Source of the DNA: Oncomelania hupensis
Lineage: Eukaryota > Mollusca > Gastropoda > Littorinimorpha > Pomatiopsidae
Direction: 5' to 3'
NCBI GenBank assembly: GCA_036898135.1
Contig: CM072516.1
Span: forward strand, 22,871,239-22,935,238
DNA: 64,000 nt
Positions 46,716 to 58,440 of this stretch are shown one piece after another. The translations under genes were made by a program, and so were the position numbers. The first letter of the stretch is position 1. Each line of letters starts with the position of its first letter. Under the pieces are notes generated by a model. The model saw nothing but the letters and a program-made list of their open reading frames with translations. It was not told the DNA's origin and did no database searches.

Positions 46716-47969
46716 TCAGTACCATGACAACACCTCCTCCTGGTAGTTGCACTGCGTTCTAGCTGTCAGCATCATTGTACACATTTCTTGCTGCATTGCT
46801 GAAGTGACACCATGTGCTACAAAAAAATACAGAAAATTGCAAGGTCTTAGCCCCGAACTGGCCAACATAAATCGTCCACTCAGTGTAGGCTCCACGCCTA
46901 GACGGTTCATAACAATGCCCACATAAGCATCTTCGTTTGGTATAGGCTTCACAAACATGCTTTCTGCTACAAGTTTCGTCAGCACATCAATGGAGAATAT
47001 GTAGCCACTACCACTGGCAAACTTGGGGTAATACTTAGGAAGGAAATCATCTATAGAAACTGCCCACTTCTCTCCCTTCCTGCGTATAACTTTGCGTTTG
47101 GAAATATCCACGACAATGTTGCCTGCATAGAGATCTGTGGTCTGTTTGTTATGGTGAAGCAGAAACTGATGCAGTAATATGGTGTTGACAAAACAATCAT
47201 CATCTGTCTTCAACACATACGGTGTCTTACAGTGGTCACTGACCCATGCTAGGCCATGCATGACTTTGAGAGTCAAATTGCGATAGGAATCAATATAGCT
47301 GCCCTGAAGAATGTCCCTTGTTATTTGGCTTTCTAGTGACATCTTGAGTCTCACTCCTGCATCATTTGTCTGTCCAACCAGAAAAACGCACTGCCACATG
47401 GCATTTCTACCACTTGTCTTTTTCTGCAGGGTACTATTGCACCATGTCCTGCGGATCGCTTCTCGATGTTGAAAATGATCTGGGGTTGTTGCGATGATGA
47501 TGGTGAACACATTTTTGTCTAGGCACTGGGGCATTTCTGATGTTGGGTCATCAAAAAGCCGAGGATCCCAAATCACCTTGTGGTGATTGTTTGAATCATA
47601 ATAATGTACAGTTTTTTCTTTGGTCTCATTCGTTACCCCATATCCTTTACCCAGCAAACGGACCCTGTGGCGACCATGCTCCAACTTGCTGGCAGGGTGA
47701 AATGGATGATCAACATACACCAGCAGGACAGTGTAGGTGACGAAAAAGACAACGACGATGATAATAACAGACCAAATGCTGGTAGTGAGAAGGATGCGGC
47801 GTGAAGTGCGGCTCAAACTTCGTGGCGGCATGGACTTGGATTCTTCTTGATGCTGCTGCTGTACATAAAAGCTGACCAGAAGGCGAGAGGTGCTGGCTGT
47901 ATGTTTCCTTACTCCAAGCCAATCTCGTGCTCTGAACAGCACCCCCTTCACTCCTTCAACACCCTTCAT
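46716..47969 (-). CDS. Beta-1,3-galactosyltransferase-like enzyme (GT31), single exon
   Basis: A 417-residue type II membrane protein. A short cytosolic N-terminus is followed by a signal anchor at about residues 60-85 (SIWSVIIIVVVFFVTYTVLL), a stem, then the Galactosyl_T domain from about residue 150. Motifs in order: FTIIIATTPDHFQHREAIRR TW, VFLVGQ, DILQGSYIDSYRNLTLKVMH, VLKTDDDCFVN (the metal-binding DxD-type triad), KYYPKFASGSGYIFS and PNEDAYVGIV. It should transfer galactose or GlcNAc in beta-1,3 linkage in the Golgi; the acceptor cannot be told. Intronless coding is usual in this family. The first ATG (47969) is used; MPPRSLSRTS at residue 47 is a possible alternative start just before the anchor. 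A minus-strand polyadenylation hexamer AATAAA lies at 46551-46546. Confidence 0.9.
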   Translation of the reverse strand: MKGVEGVKGVLFRARDWLGVRKHTASTSRLLVSFYVQQQHQEESKSMPPRSLSRTSRRILLTTSIWSVIIIVVVFFVTYTVLLVYVDHPFHPASKLEHGRHRVRLLGKGYGVTNETKEKTVHYYDSNNHHKVIWDPRLFDDPTSEMPQCLDKNVFTIIIATTPDHFQHREAIRRTWCNSTLQKKTSGRNAMWQCVFLVGQTNDAGVRLKMSLESQITRDILQGSYIDSYRNLTLKVMHGLAWVSDHCKTPYVLKTDDDCFVNTILLHQFLLHHNKQTTDLYAGNIVVDISKRKVIRRKGEKWAVSIDDFLPKYYPKFASGSGYIFSIDVLTKLVAESMFVKPIPNEDAYVGIVMNRLGVEPTLSGRFMLASSGLRPCNFLYFFVAHGVTSAMQQEMCTMMLTARTQCNYQEEVLSWY

Positions 47970-48269
47970 GACGCTGACATTGCAGTCAGAGGCCTGACAC
48001 TTTCAGATGGCCTGAAAAAAAGCAGGACTAAGTCAAATGTCAAAATATGACAAAGCAGAGGTGCTGAAAACAATTATTCGGTCAACAAACGCAAGTAAAA
48101 ATTCACTCCGGGGATATAACCCTTTAATTCTCACTCCTCCCTCTATTTTTTCATAATGTGACCATATCATTACGCTTGTTAAGTTTAACAACTCATAAAC
48201 TGCCTTAAGATTATCACATGCAGACATATTTCAGCTTCATTATGTGTGAATATTGGTAAATGGCTTAGT

Positions 48270-48655
48270 GAACAGAGGTAAGTAAATTATGCCCCATGAG
48301 GAGTATTTATAAGCTGTAACTTGATAGTCTACCTACCTAGTTTAGCTGTGTGCAAATACAAATTTATTTAAAAACTAGAAGGGCAAAGCCCATATGGCTC
48401 ACATGCTCCTAATGGAATTTGCAATATATTTAACATAAAAATGAGTGCCACAAAAAAACCAAATGAAACAGAGGCATTAAAATGCAAATACAGACTTTGA
48501 TCTTTCTATGTTCTTGACCTTGGGATGACTTTGACCACCAGCTCTAAATACACTCACTACAGCAAAAGTTATCTTATGCCAAAAGAAACGGTAACCTTGG
48601 GATGACCTTGACCTTCAGCGAACTTGGACTTTGTATACATGTATACTATCACCAG
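48270..48655 (+). repeat. Repeat family B, copy 3 (3' truncated)
   Basis: Nearly collinear with 42898-43270 (gtgtgcaaatacaaatttat, ggctcacatgctcctaatgg, cttgaccttgggatgacttt), then stops. Confidence 0.75.
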
Positions 48656-48929
48656 CCAAGGGATCAAGCTAAAAATTCTGGCTTTCATGAAAATTACCTC
48701 CGCCAGCTCTGGCTCTGCAAAGTGATGAAATAATATTAAATAAGTTAAGATTTTTTTTTAATCTGAGTTTCTCTTAAAAACATTTCCTTAAAAATTAATA
48801 ATTTCTTTAGCAGTACTGCAGTAGTAGTGTGAGGACAAAATAGGCTGTGAAGCCTTTGAGAATGTTCTTTCTTTGACTGGTTTAATTACTGTAGGGGTCT
48901 GTTATGCATACACATTTTCCTACAAATCA

Positions 48930-49830
48930 TTCATCATACAGTGATGTGATCACGCCTTTTTGCCCTGAAGACTAGCCTAGCAGCACAATTCTGGACTTTT
49001 TGTAGTTTGTCTATGAGATGACTCGGTCAGGAAGCCAGTAGGGCATTACAATAGTCTAGCCTAGACAAGACTAAAGCACAGACTAAGGTGATGGATGCTT
49101 GAAGGGTCAAGTAGCAGCGAATGGAGCTGATCTGATGCAAGACAGCATACATACGCTGATTTACAAACTTGTGAACATGGAAATCAAGTGTCATGTCACT
49201 TGACATAAAAAAAGCCAAGATTTCTAGCTGATTGAGAGAAAGAAATTTCATGCACTCCTACACTTACAGTGGTAGGCAAGGGGCAAGCTAAGGTAGTTCT
49301 GGTCTTTTTGAAAGGCGAACCTCTGTTTTATCATCATTGAGCTTTAACTTGTTTTGTTTCATCCAGGATCGGACGTCAGAAATGCAATTCTGCACAGTCT
49401 GGATATTGGCATCGATTTGCACCGGAAGACTTGATTTTAAAAGCTGGGTGTCATCAGCAAAAGCTTAAACAGTTACATCGTGTTTCTGAATCAGTTTGAG
49501 CAAAGGTTTTGTGTACAACACAAAGAAGAGAATTGGTCCAAGAACCGACCCCTGCGGCACACCAAAAGTCAAATTTTCCTTCTTTGAGAGCACCTCAGCA
49601 ATGCTGATAGTTTGCGTATTACCTTGGAGGTATGACTTGAACCAGGCCAAGGCATTTCCTGAAACTCCAAACTGTGACTCGAGAGTATCGAACAGAATAT
49701 TGTGGTCTACAGTGTCGAAAGCAGCCGATAGACCAAGAAGTGTTAGAAAAGATAAGTTGCCTTTGTCCAGAGCAAGCAGAATGTCACTTTGCGTTTGAGT
49801 AATGTTGTCTCAGTGCTATGAGAGGTACTT
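48930..49830 (-). mobile_element. L2/CR1-like LINE fragment, degenerate
   Basis: Minus-strand pieces: AWFKSYLQGNTQTISIAEVL and FGVPQGSVLGPILFFVLYTK at 49650-49465, then ASITLVCALVLSRLDYCNAL at 49251-49027. Order and wording fit L2/CR1 reverse transcriptase. The active-site box is lost and frames are broken. Confidence 0.8.
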
Positions 49831-49839
49831 GCTATGAGA

Positions 49840-50690
49840 GGTACTATGAGAGATACTTTGTCAGGTAAGTCATTTATAAAAATTGTAAAAAGAATAGTAG
49901 CCTACTTAAGGAAGTACTGTTACAGTAACCGTGTTGCTAATCAGTGGAGTAACCTTTCTTCTTATCAGTTAAAAACATGCACCATCAACAAATTCATTCA
50001 AAAATCCTCTTGACAAAGAGCCGAAATGTATAGAAATTAGAAGCCATAATGATTAGTGATAGCAAAATTGCACTTTTGACCAGACCACGTTTTCAAGTAA
50101 AAGATCATCTGTGGTGCCCCAACGATCTAACGGGATAGGATAGGTCATAGTACATCATCATTTGTGTAGATATTAGCAGATCATAAAAAAATATATATTA
50201 ATTTAAAAAAAATTACAATGATGATAAACTATAATTGCATTATATCTCTGATTCCATCCAAAAACGCTTATTAGCACTATCGCGGCAAATAAAATCAAGT
50301 AGTCTATTACTCTATCAGTCAATGAAATCAATGGTCTATGACAAATCCTAAGGCTAAGCTAATAGTAAAAAGCAAAACAGTGAAATAATACGTCGAGCAC
50401 ATGCGTCTTTGTTGACCTATTTTTTCACAAACAAATCTACACAAGGTTAAATTAATTCAAGAAGTGTAAATATAAGCATGACCTTACAACAATTCAATCA
50501 TGGTCGTATTTCCATGGCAAGAAAACAGATCACAGGCGAATTACACGACTCTCTGTTCATCCATACCCTTCTACAACCACGACCTCGGCTGTATCGGCCA
50601 CACACTACGAATACACCACTTTGATTGGCTGCTCAAAGAGGCAATTTAAGGTCAACGTGAGGGGGACACAATTCCTCGTGCTGAAGTATA
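49840..50690. other. Spacer with one RTE-like tail
   Basis: gatcatctgtggtgccccaa followed by gggataggatagg at 50098-50147 is another 3' end of the RTE-like LINE. Nothing else is supported. Confidence 0.5.
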
Positions 50691-50760
50691 AACTGACGTA
50701 TTTCCGGAAAGCGACCTTCACTTAGGAACTGAACAATATCACATCTTTTTGCAAAGGTTT
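50690..50760 (+). promoter_or_regulatory. Possible NDUFS5 promoter and first non-coding exon
   Basis: tgacgtatttccggaaagc (about 50694-50712) contains CRE-like and ETS/NRF-2-like (CCGGAA) words, common at promoters of respiratory-chain genes. A pyrimidine stretch and a possible donor (caaag/gtttgt) follow at about 50740-50760. The coding exon at 52148 begins with an acceptor, so an upstream 5' UTR exon must exist. Its placement here is a guess. Confidence 0.25.
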
Positions 50761-51229
50761 GTTTGTACTTTGTTACCGATTATGCAGCATTTTGCTAGTC
50801 ATGTCGGCTGTAAACGTGTGCGAAGATTAAGGGGAGGCTTAACGTTATTTTAGAGAAATGCCGAGGACGGTTAAGTTATTTCCTTGACCGTTTGGGTCTC
50901 TGCCACAAAACGTTACAAACTTCAATTCAAAGTGATAGATAAACCGTTGCCGTGCCGTTGGATTAAGACTAAGAAGAGTCAGTGTTTACGATCACTTGTA
51001 TTGTAATTGTTTAGGAAATATATCTTTTAGAAGACTAAAGAGTGAAGTCTTCATGTCTTCCATTTGACTCCATACAAATCTAGTTTCAACAGTATACACT
51101 GGGCCTAGTAGTTCCCTTGAGGGTTACCTTAGCCGTACGGTAGGCTACATTTATTTATTTATTTGTAAATCATCAAGGTAACTTTTTTCAGGGGTGCTAA
51201 AAGCACAGGTTCATTGGCCTGTTGTGTGA

Positions 51230-51730
51230 ATAATGGACCTGATAATTGATTATTGGCCCTTAGAGAAAGTGCCAAATACAACCTTACCCTGACTTCTTCT
51301 CCTCCTGTACTGACACTGTCAATCTTGGCCAAACCACTATTCCTATATAATTTTCTGTCAAAAACCCTGGTGTCATCCTTGACAGCACCCTCTCCTTGGC
51401 AGAATTCATCTCCTAAATCTGTCAGACATGTATACAATTTCAGCTCCGTAGAATAGGACTTGTCCACAAGCATCTATGTACAGCCAAACTTATTTCCTCT
51501 CATGTTCGTCTCCCATCACCAAATTCATTCTTTCTTTTCAGATTCAGACCACCACCATCTCACCGCATGCTCTCATCCTCTCCCTCCCTCCCTTGTCTTT
51601 TATATTTTACTTGTAAATATTCTGTTTCATGCTTGTATTGTGTCTTTGCATAGTTTATTAGTGTCTTGTTTTTGTTTCAGTTCTTTTTGTACATGTATTT
51701 CGATGTGAAGGTCAAATAAATTAAAGTCTG
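51230..51730 (+). mobile_element. L2/CR1-like LINE fragment
   Basis: One frame reads NPGVILDSTLSLAEFIS, stop, ICQTCIQFQLRRIGLVHKHL, a typical LINE C-terminal stretch. A 3' end aataaattaaag lies near 51715. It lies upstream of the NDUFS5 coding exon. Confidence 0.65.
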
Positions 51731-51970
51731 TTTACGATATCCCGACTGACCTTAATTTTTTGGCCCGACCCTAAACTTTTTTGGGGGATCGTCTGGAAAA
51801 AAAAAAGTGAAAAAGCCAAAAAATATCACACTTAATGTGGAAAAGGTTTAAGGAAAAAAAAGCCTACCTACTGACCTTATTTGGAATTTTTTTGCCTAAC
51901 GTTAAGTATAAATGTGTGAGAACTGTGCTTTGAACAGATATTATTTGGAGAAAGAGCTATAAATACCCTG

Positions 51971-52029
<59 letters not shown>
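51971..52029. repeat. (ATT)n microsatellite
   Basis: About 59 bp of perfect ATT, roughly 120 bp upstream of the NDUFS5 coding exon acceptor. Confidence 0.95.
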
Positions 52030-52030
<1 letters not shown>

Positions 52031-52147
52031 AAGAACAAAGAAATAATGGGAAAGATTAATCTAACATTGTAACCATTTCAGTACTTACGATTGTTGGTCT
52101 GTACTAAATTTTATCATGCTTTAACTGATAATATGTTTAGTTTTCAG

Positions 52148-54373
52148 AAGTGGTGTCACTTTAAAGAGCACCATGGGGACACCAGCCATCTACACACCTA
52201 TCACCAAGGCGCAGATGGCATGGTTTAGTAACCAGGGCAAACCATGCGGAGAGCTTGAGATGGACTTCTTTCGCTGTGCCAGTCGTGTTGGCATGACTCG
52301 TTCCAGGGTGGACTGTTCCAAAGAACTTGATGACATGAAAGAGTGCATGACACGCGTAAAGCAGGTACATATTTTTCTTTTGAGATAGGGTTGGGGCTTG
52401 AACCCTCATTTCATTTTTTGAGGTACTAGCTGATTGCACATGGGACCCCATTGAGAATTGAAGAAGTGTTTTTTGTATTGTTTGGAAGAAAGAAGATGTG
52501 TCTGTGTCATATTTATTGAATGTACTGTTCCCAAATTATAGATTTGCACTGATGCATCTTCCCTCCCTTAGAGGTTTCCAAGCTCAAGAACTGCTCAAGG
52601 CGTTGGCTGATACAGGATCTAACTCAAGCTGGCTGAGGCACCCACTTGCAGTCTTGTATCCACCCACCGCCCAGCTCTTGCCCAATCACTGTACGAATAC
52701 GATCACTTTATTATCGCAATCAGAGAGAAATTCACAGGTGGTGCCACATATAAATGTTACAAGACGATAAAGGACTGTATAACAACAATAAACAGTAAAC
52801 AGTAAAACAGGATAAAAGTTTATCGAGAAGACATTACTGAATTAACCATTTAAAACTGTAATCATAAGAAGTTACATGGGGAATACAAATACCTATCACA
52901 TGATTTGAGTTCAGTGTCATAATCATGATAGAAGGTATTGCAACATAACAATCACTGTTGGCACTATAAATAGAATTGTGGGTTTTTCTGCATGTAGCGG
53001 ACCTTTAGTAGTTTCCATGGACAATCACTGCCAGAGACAATATCTTACAAGTACAATGCGTTATAGTCTGTGATTAAGAATGACTTTTGGCTTTGATTTT
53101 CTCCACGAGTGCTCTCTACCACTTTCTCTCTATTCTATCTTGACAAACCTTCATTGTTTGAAAAAGTAGGGTTGATTGACGGTAGTTTTAAATTGGCTTA
53201 TTCATGGCAGGACTAAATGTAATATATAGCAGCTGTTTGGAATGAGTGGATTTAAAGATTCAATTGTAAAATGAAAATTTTGAGAGAAAAGTCATTATTG
53301 TCTATACATGCCCAGTAAATACAACCAGTCTTTTTTAAATTGAAACACACATTTGTAGGAGAATGGAGAAAACGATACAACATAATTATGCGTCTTACAG
53401 CTTTGATGCATTTATGCAGTACTGTACCTAACCTACGGGGTGTCGTATAGCGCAGTGGCTAGAGCACTCGCTACTGTGTCGCAAGTTAAGCACCGTCCAG
53501 TGCGGTAAGCACTTGGATGGGTGACCGCAAAAAGTGAAGCGACAAATAACAACGCCCCCAGTTGACTCAACTGTGACTGAGTACCTGCTCTCTTAAGGGT
53601 GGGGAAGGTAAAGCAGCGAGGGAGAGAGATGGGCATCACCCTCATTACGCTGGCCCAAGATAAGTGTGATCTCCAACATCACGCTCTATGGCCACAAGGC
53701 TATGGGACCACCACCACCCAAATACAACCTATATTCTTGTCAAATTTTGTGACCATGAGTGCCTAGCTGATTTTCTTTTGGAGATATGCAAAGAGATAGG
53801 CGCACACATATGCTCATTTTTATGTAGAAGATCAGAGAGTGTGGATCTGAATTATCATAACAATTATTATAAAAGTGGCAGTCTTTTCTAAATTGAAACA
53901 CACACATTTGTAAGAGAATGGAGAAAACGCTACAACATAATTATACGTCTTACAGCTTTGATGCATTTATGCAGTACTGTACCTAATTTGCATGTAACAG
54001 GTCGAAGTGGATTTTGTTTTTGTGGCACACTCTAGGAGCTCAGTGGGAAAGAAAAATGTGGACTTTTTAAAGTGAATATCCACATTTAAGAAAACTAAAA
54101 GATCTATTTTGCCTTCCTCAGTTGTTGATAATGATACTGATAGTAAAACTGAGGCAGAAAATAAGCTCAGTATTCCCTCATGAGAATGTAATGATTCTGC
54201 ATTCCAAGGATTGTCAAAATGGATTAATATTATACAATGCATATCATTTTTAATCGATTTGGTTTCTGTTTCTGTTTCAGTTCCATCGCTACTGTGCCAT
54301 GGATGCGGAGCGGAAAAAACAAGGCCGACCCTATCCACCAACTCAGCATGCCAGTAGTACCAACGTAGTGTGA
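52148..54373 (+). CDS. NDUFS5: NADH dehydrogenase iron-sulfur protein 5 (complex I, 15 kDa subunit)
   Basis: An accessory subunit of mitochondrial complex I, in the intermembrane space. Coding exons are 52173-52364 (the exon begins at 52148 after ttttcag) and 54281-54373. The phase is 0 at the junction (CAG/gtacat, tctgtttcag/TTC). The product has 94 residues. Cysteines are spaced C-x9-C-x12-C-x9-C (CGELEMDFFRC, then CSKELDDMKEC), exactly the NDUFS5 twin-Cx9C hairpin. This is an import pattern oxidised by the MIA40 pathway in the family. The C-terminus is shorter and ends PYPPTQHASSTNVV. The length is close to the usual of about 100. ATG context is caccATGG. A polyadenylation hexamer lies at about 54433-54446. 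The intron contains a SINE and a duplicated 115-bp block. Confidence 0.9.
53325..53989 (+). repeat. Direct 115-bp duplication flanking a SINE insertion
   Basis: The block at about 53325-53436 (aattgaaacacacatttgta, then gtcttacagctttgatgcat, then gcagtactgtaccta) recurs at about 53877-53989 with few differences. The stretch between is the SINE plus about 165 bp of unrelated DNA. Confidence 0.85.
53437..53710 (+). mobile_element. tRNA/5S-composite SINE, copy 2
   Basis: Same order as 27033-27325. The A-box-like head (tatagcgcagtggctagagc) is closer to consensus than in copy 1. It is followed by aagttaagcaccgtccagtg and agcacttggatgggtgacc (5S-like), then gttgactcaactgtgactga. It ends near tatgggaccaccaccaccc. 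It is in the NDUFS5 intron, same orientation. Confidence 0.8.
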
Positions 54374-54839
54374 TATTATCCTGTCGCTCTTCAGTGTACA
54401 TGTCATGGTTATTAGAATGTATAGGTTGTTTGTTAATAAAAAATAAATAACATGCACGGGTAATTTTTCTGGTCTTTGTTAATGTGTTCCTATACTGATA
54501 CTGTTGTCTTTTCTCCTTTTGGTTGTAGTTGCTACTTTAGATCTTAAATCAGATGTGCTCTTTCTCTACTTTTCTTTCTATCTATTTTTCAGCTCTGCTC
54601 GTTCTGTCTCTGTCTCTCTTTCACTCTTGATCTGTATCTCTTCCTTCAGTTTCTCTTTGTATTGAATTTGATGGATATATGCAACCTAAATATTGCACTG
54701 CACTTTAGGTTTGCTCAACCTTAGAACCCAGCGAATAACTTTTTCCAAAGCAATATTGAAAAGTATAAAATTGCCAAGTATGATGTTTCCAAATACACCC
54801 ACGTACTGTGCAGAACAAAAATTTTCATGTTTGCAACAG

Positions 54840-55975
54840 ATTAGCATTTAGGGTTAAGCAAGCTTTCTAAACCAAGGTGCAGAACATCACTTCGCCAGAG
54901 TTTCTTCTCACAGAGTGATGGACAGATGGAACCACCTGCCAGCAAATGTGGCACTGACCCTGAACGCTTTCATAAACAGTTTAGATAGACATAATATGCA
55001 CGCATATTGGTATAATGTAGATGAACCTACCTCCACCGTTAGGGTCTCTGATTTTAAAGACCCTGATGCACAGGCAAGAACCTCTTACCCCTTCAGATGA
55101 GAGTATAAACTGAGGTACCCCCGTTGGGGTGCCGGGGGTTTTAGTATAAATAGTATCCCCACTTTCGGGAAATGTAGTGCTTTAAATTCCCACTGTCGCT
55201 GTCTTTCTCATTTGCTCTTTCTCATTCCTGCTCTTTTCTATCAATCTGCTATACTATCGTCTTCTTCGCTAGACCAGTCTCCTACCTTTTTTCTTGAAAA
55301 CTCTTCCGGGACAAGACTCCTTGTTTGTGTATGAAGTCTGTTGGATCAGCTTGGTAATATTGGATGCTTTCTGCCAGGTGGTCACTAGGGCTTCCTATGA
55401 TGTTATTATTTAGCAATGTAGGCATTTTATATGTATGTGTTTTGTTGATAATTTATAATGATGTTTGTATTCTATTTTGTTTTTGTAAACTGGGGTTCGA
55501 TAAGTTGTGGTGAAGCCTCAGCCGTCCCCTGCGTGGGATGTCTTTATTGTAAAGTGACTGGCTGGTGGAGAGCTTTCGGTTTTTCCACTAGGGTTGTTTC
55601 AGCAGATCTTTTATGCGGATCGGGGGTTGTCCGGTCCTGATTTGGCTCGGAAGAGTCCGCTGGACCTAAAGCAATAATAATGTAATGTAATGTAATAAAC
55701 TGAGGTCTAGTCTTTGCGTGAGTTCCTTCCAATGCACAGACTTTAAAGATCCTGAGGCTCATGTCCTAGATGGGTGAGTGCAAGTTATAAATATACACTC
55801 AGCAAGCACTATAGGTCCCTTCTCCCCCATCCCCAGTCACCAGGATTGTGCTCAGTGGTCATGAATAAGACGATGCACATAAGGGTGCCTAGGCAGCTCT
55901 AATTTGATCCTGCATCGGCCAATGCCTTGAACAGCTCTTGAGCTGGGAAAACGCTATACATAAAATAACATAAAT
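54840..55975 (+). mobile_element. LINE 3' end split by a repeat A insertion
   Basis: Plus-strand FFSHRVMDRWNHLPANVALT at about 54900 is a common C-terminal motif of LINE reverse transcriptases. The element continues after the insertion at 55116-55689 (agatcctgaggctcatg) and ends near gggaaaacgctatacataaa at about 55945-55970. Confidence 0.65.
55116..55689 (+). mobile_element. Repeat family A, copy 5: complete, with target duplication
   Basis: ataaactgagg at 55105-55115 is repeated at 55690-55700. The inserted 574 bp starts taccccc, has the family A blocks in plus orientation and ends in a (TAATG)n tail. This fixes the family's ends and shows that it is a retroposon. Confidence 0.85.
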
Positions 55976-56179
55976 AAAAATGTCTTAGAACAGGCCTGGC
56001 CAAAAGATCACTTACATGAAGAAATACATAGAACAGGTCGAGATATTATGGAAGGACTTTTACCTGTAGGCTCTACAAGTGCCTAACCAGCCTCCGACTG
56101 TCCGTGAGTATGACAAAAACAATTCAACGCAACGACAAAAATCAAACAAAATATGGGCTTCTTGCCAAGGAACATGAAG

Positions 56180-56460
56180 GAGACAAAAGATCAAGAAGCA
56201 AGATGATGGTTCGTCCCATTGTGAAGTATGCCAGCTAGGGATCCTCACATCAGCAGGCTCATCACAAACCTTGAGAAGATGCAGCAATGGGCAGCCAGGT
56301 TTGCCCTGAATAGACATAAAAACAGCTCCAGCATCAGCAACATGCAGCAGCAGCGATACAGTGGTCCACACTGGAACAACGACGCCAGAAGGATTCCCGG
56401 CTCGCCATGCTGTACAAGATTAGCAATGACATTGCCAGCGTAATTGTCCCGTCCTGAAGC
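56180..56460 (+). mobile_element. LINE reverse-transcriptase C-terminal fragment
   Basis: RPIVKYAS precedes DPHISRLITNLEKMQQWAAR and FALNRHKNSSSISNM, as in Jockey-type C-terminal regions. Frames are broken on both sides. Confidence 0.6.
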
Positions 56461-56494
56461 ATATTCCTCCAAGCAATCGAAGAAGCAAGGGGCG

Positions 56495-56620
56495 AACGTA
56501 TGTGACTTAGGTACGAGACTATTGAGGTCACCGAGGGGTTTCTCCGGGCACTCCGGTTTCCTCCCTCCCTTCAATAATGGTACAGGATGCAGTCAATATA
56601 AAAATTTCAAAAATAAAAAA
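56495..56620 (+). repeat. Repeat family C, copy 2 (short)
   Basis: gtgacttaggtacgagacta, gcactccggtttcctccctc and ggatgcagtcaatataaaa match copy 3 at 61455. Confidence 0.65.
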
Positions 56621-56760
56621 TTCGATTTTCTTCCTCATGACAATGAGGATAAAAATGCACAGTCACATATGAATATAATTACACTTATGCATGCTAACAT
56701 TAAACGACAGCAAATGTTAAATGAAATTATTTTGGGCAAACAAACACACTCACACACGTG

Positions 56761-57262
56761 TCATTTATTAAGTAATGAGACAGCCTTTGGAAGAAAACTG
56801 TTTTTCGTTCTGAGAATTCTGACCCTTGGTGTTTGGTAGCGCCTTCCAGAAGGCAGGAGTTGGAAGTGGTGCGCAAGCACATGAGTGCTATCCAGCACAA
56901 AGCAACTGGCTTTCCGCACAACACGTCTTTCATACAACACCTGCAGGCTCTCTTGTTTCACTCCCACAACCCTCCCACAGACTTTCACCACTCGATCCAG
57001 CACACCTTTGTCTTTTACACACAAACTTCCATACCAGCAGATAAAAGAAAAGGTAAGAACGGACTCGATAAAAGAAGAGTAAAAGGTCTGAAGGATGCGG
57101 CTACTGACTTGGAGATTTCGAAGTTTTTGAAGGCAGTAAATTCTAGACTGACATTTTTTGTGGATGGCCTGGGTGTTTGCAATGAAGTTCAGTTTCTCGT
57201 CAATGATGGTTCCCAGGTATTTGTATTGAGTGACTCTCTCGACTGTAACACCATCAATGACA
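56761..57262 (-). mobile_element. Rex1/CR1-like LINE C-terminal fragment
   Basis: The minus strand reads VTQYKYLGTIIDEKLNF, then FYSSFIESVLTFSFICWYGS, then LDRVVKVCGRVVGVKQ, then FQLLPSGRRYQTPRV, ending KNSFLPKAVSLLNK and a stop at 56761. It is continuous for about 165 codons and truncated at the 5' end. Confidence 0.85.
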
Positions 57263-57279
57263 AGGATACAGATACAGGA

Positions 57280-57700
57280 TCAAGAATACAGAATTTATTC
57301 AGCCAAATGACAATTGTATATATAAATTGCTCCGATGTTGGTAGACAGTCACACACACATGAATTAAAATTTCAATTAAAAGATATTGCATAGACAGTTG
57401 CAACATTGAGCACAGTCACAATGGACATATCAAGAATAAAAAAAAATTGACATATGTTTATGTATATACTATATAACAGACAAGCTTTAATCACGAAATC
57501 TAATGCACACAAACACACACACACACACGCGCGCGCGCACTCTCACACAGAGAAAGGTAAATCAATGCATATTTAAAGAACACCGTTATATTAAAATATA
57601 CCATGGGGAAAATAAGAAACAATCATGCATTTGAATAAAAGTGACGTTGACTTTATAAACATCTCTCTCTCTCTCTTTCTCTCTCTCACACGTACACACA

Positions 57701-57741
<41 letters not shown>

Positions 57742-58440
57742 AAACTCAAGCCCGTACACGCGCATACTCAGTATACTTACAACTCACACTTTTAAGACTG
57801 GGCTAAATCGATACATTTCATATTTATAATCATAAATTCAACATTAACATTATAGTGGAGTTATAAGGTGGAAAATGCAAACGTTTCCCTAGTGACGAAT
57901 GAACTGAAAATTACAATAATTAAATTATTTACTTTCATTATTATTTCATTCATCTTTATGTCTTCATTCTTTTACCGATTCCAAACCAGTACTTTCAATT
58001 ATTCATAGAGGGGAGTGGAGAAAGAGTGGAAAGAGAAAGAGAGATTAACCATCATGCCCATGTCGTAAGTTAAGATGGGCTTACTTCATTGCCAGAAGAA
58101 TCATATACATAGGATTTTGTGTTGGTATTGCGATTTGAACTGAAAAAAGCACTGCAAGATTTTTTTTTTCTTGGTTTGTTTTTGTTTTGTTTAAATCCTC
58201 GACGATGATACGACGAAGCGCATCGTCAGTGTGAAGTTTGAACGTTGGGTGTCTCTACAAATAAATTAAGCGATATAGATTCGCCTACTCAAAATGTCAG
58301 TTTTGTATCCCTGATCTGTATTTTGCCATCACACGGCAGTGGTCGGTGCAACCACTTTCCTCGTGCCTTCATTAGTGTTCAGTGAGACCGAGTTCACATA
58401 TTCTCCCATAATGACACAGTGTAAACTGCAGGCTAAGTGA
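57280..58440. other. Spacer with microsatellites
   Basis: Contains (CA)n(CG)n at about 57513-57540 and (CA)n at 57698-57740. No gene-like signal. Confidence 0.5.

Noticed and set aside
47540..47922. Overlapping frames on both strands in the galactosyltransferase
   Set aside because: They are shadows of the GT31 coding frame.
49985..50040. Possible third hammerhead (cctcttgacaaagagccgaaatg)
   Set aside because: The first core segment does not read CUGANGA; only the GAAA side and a stem are present.
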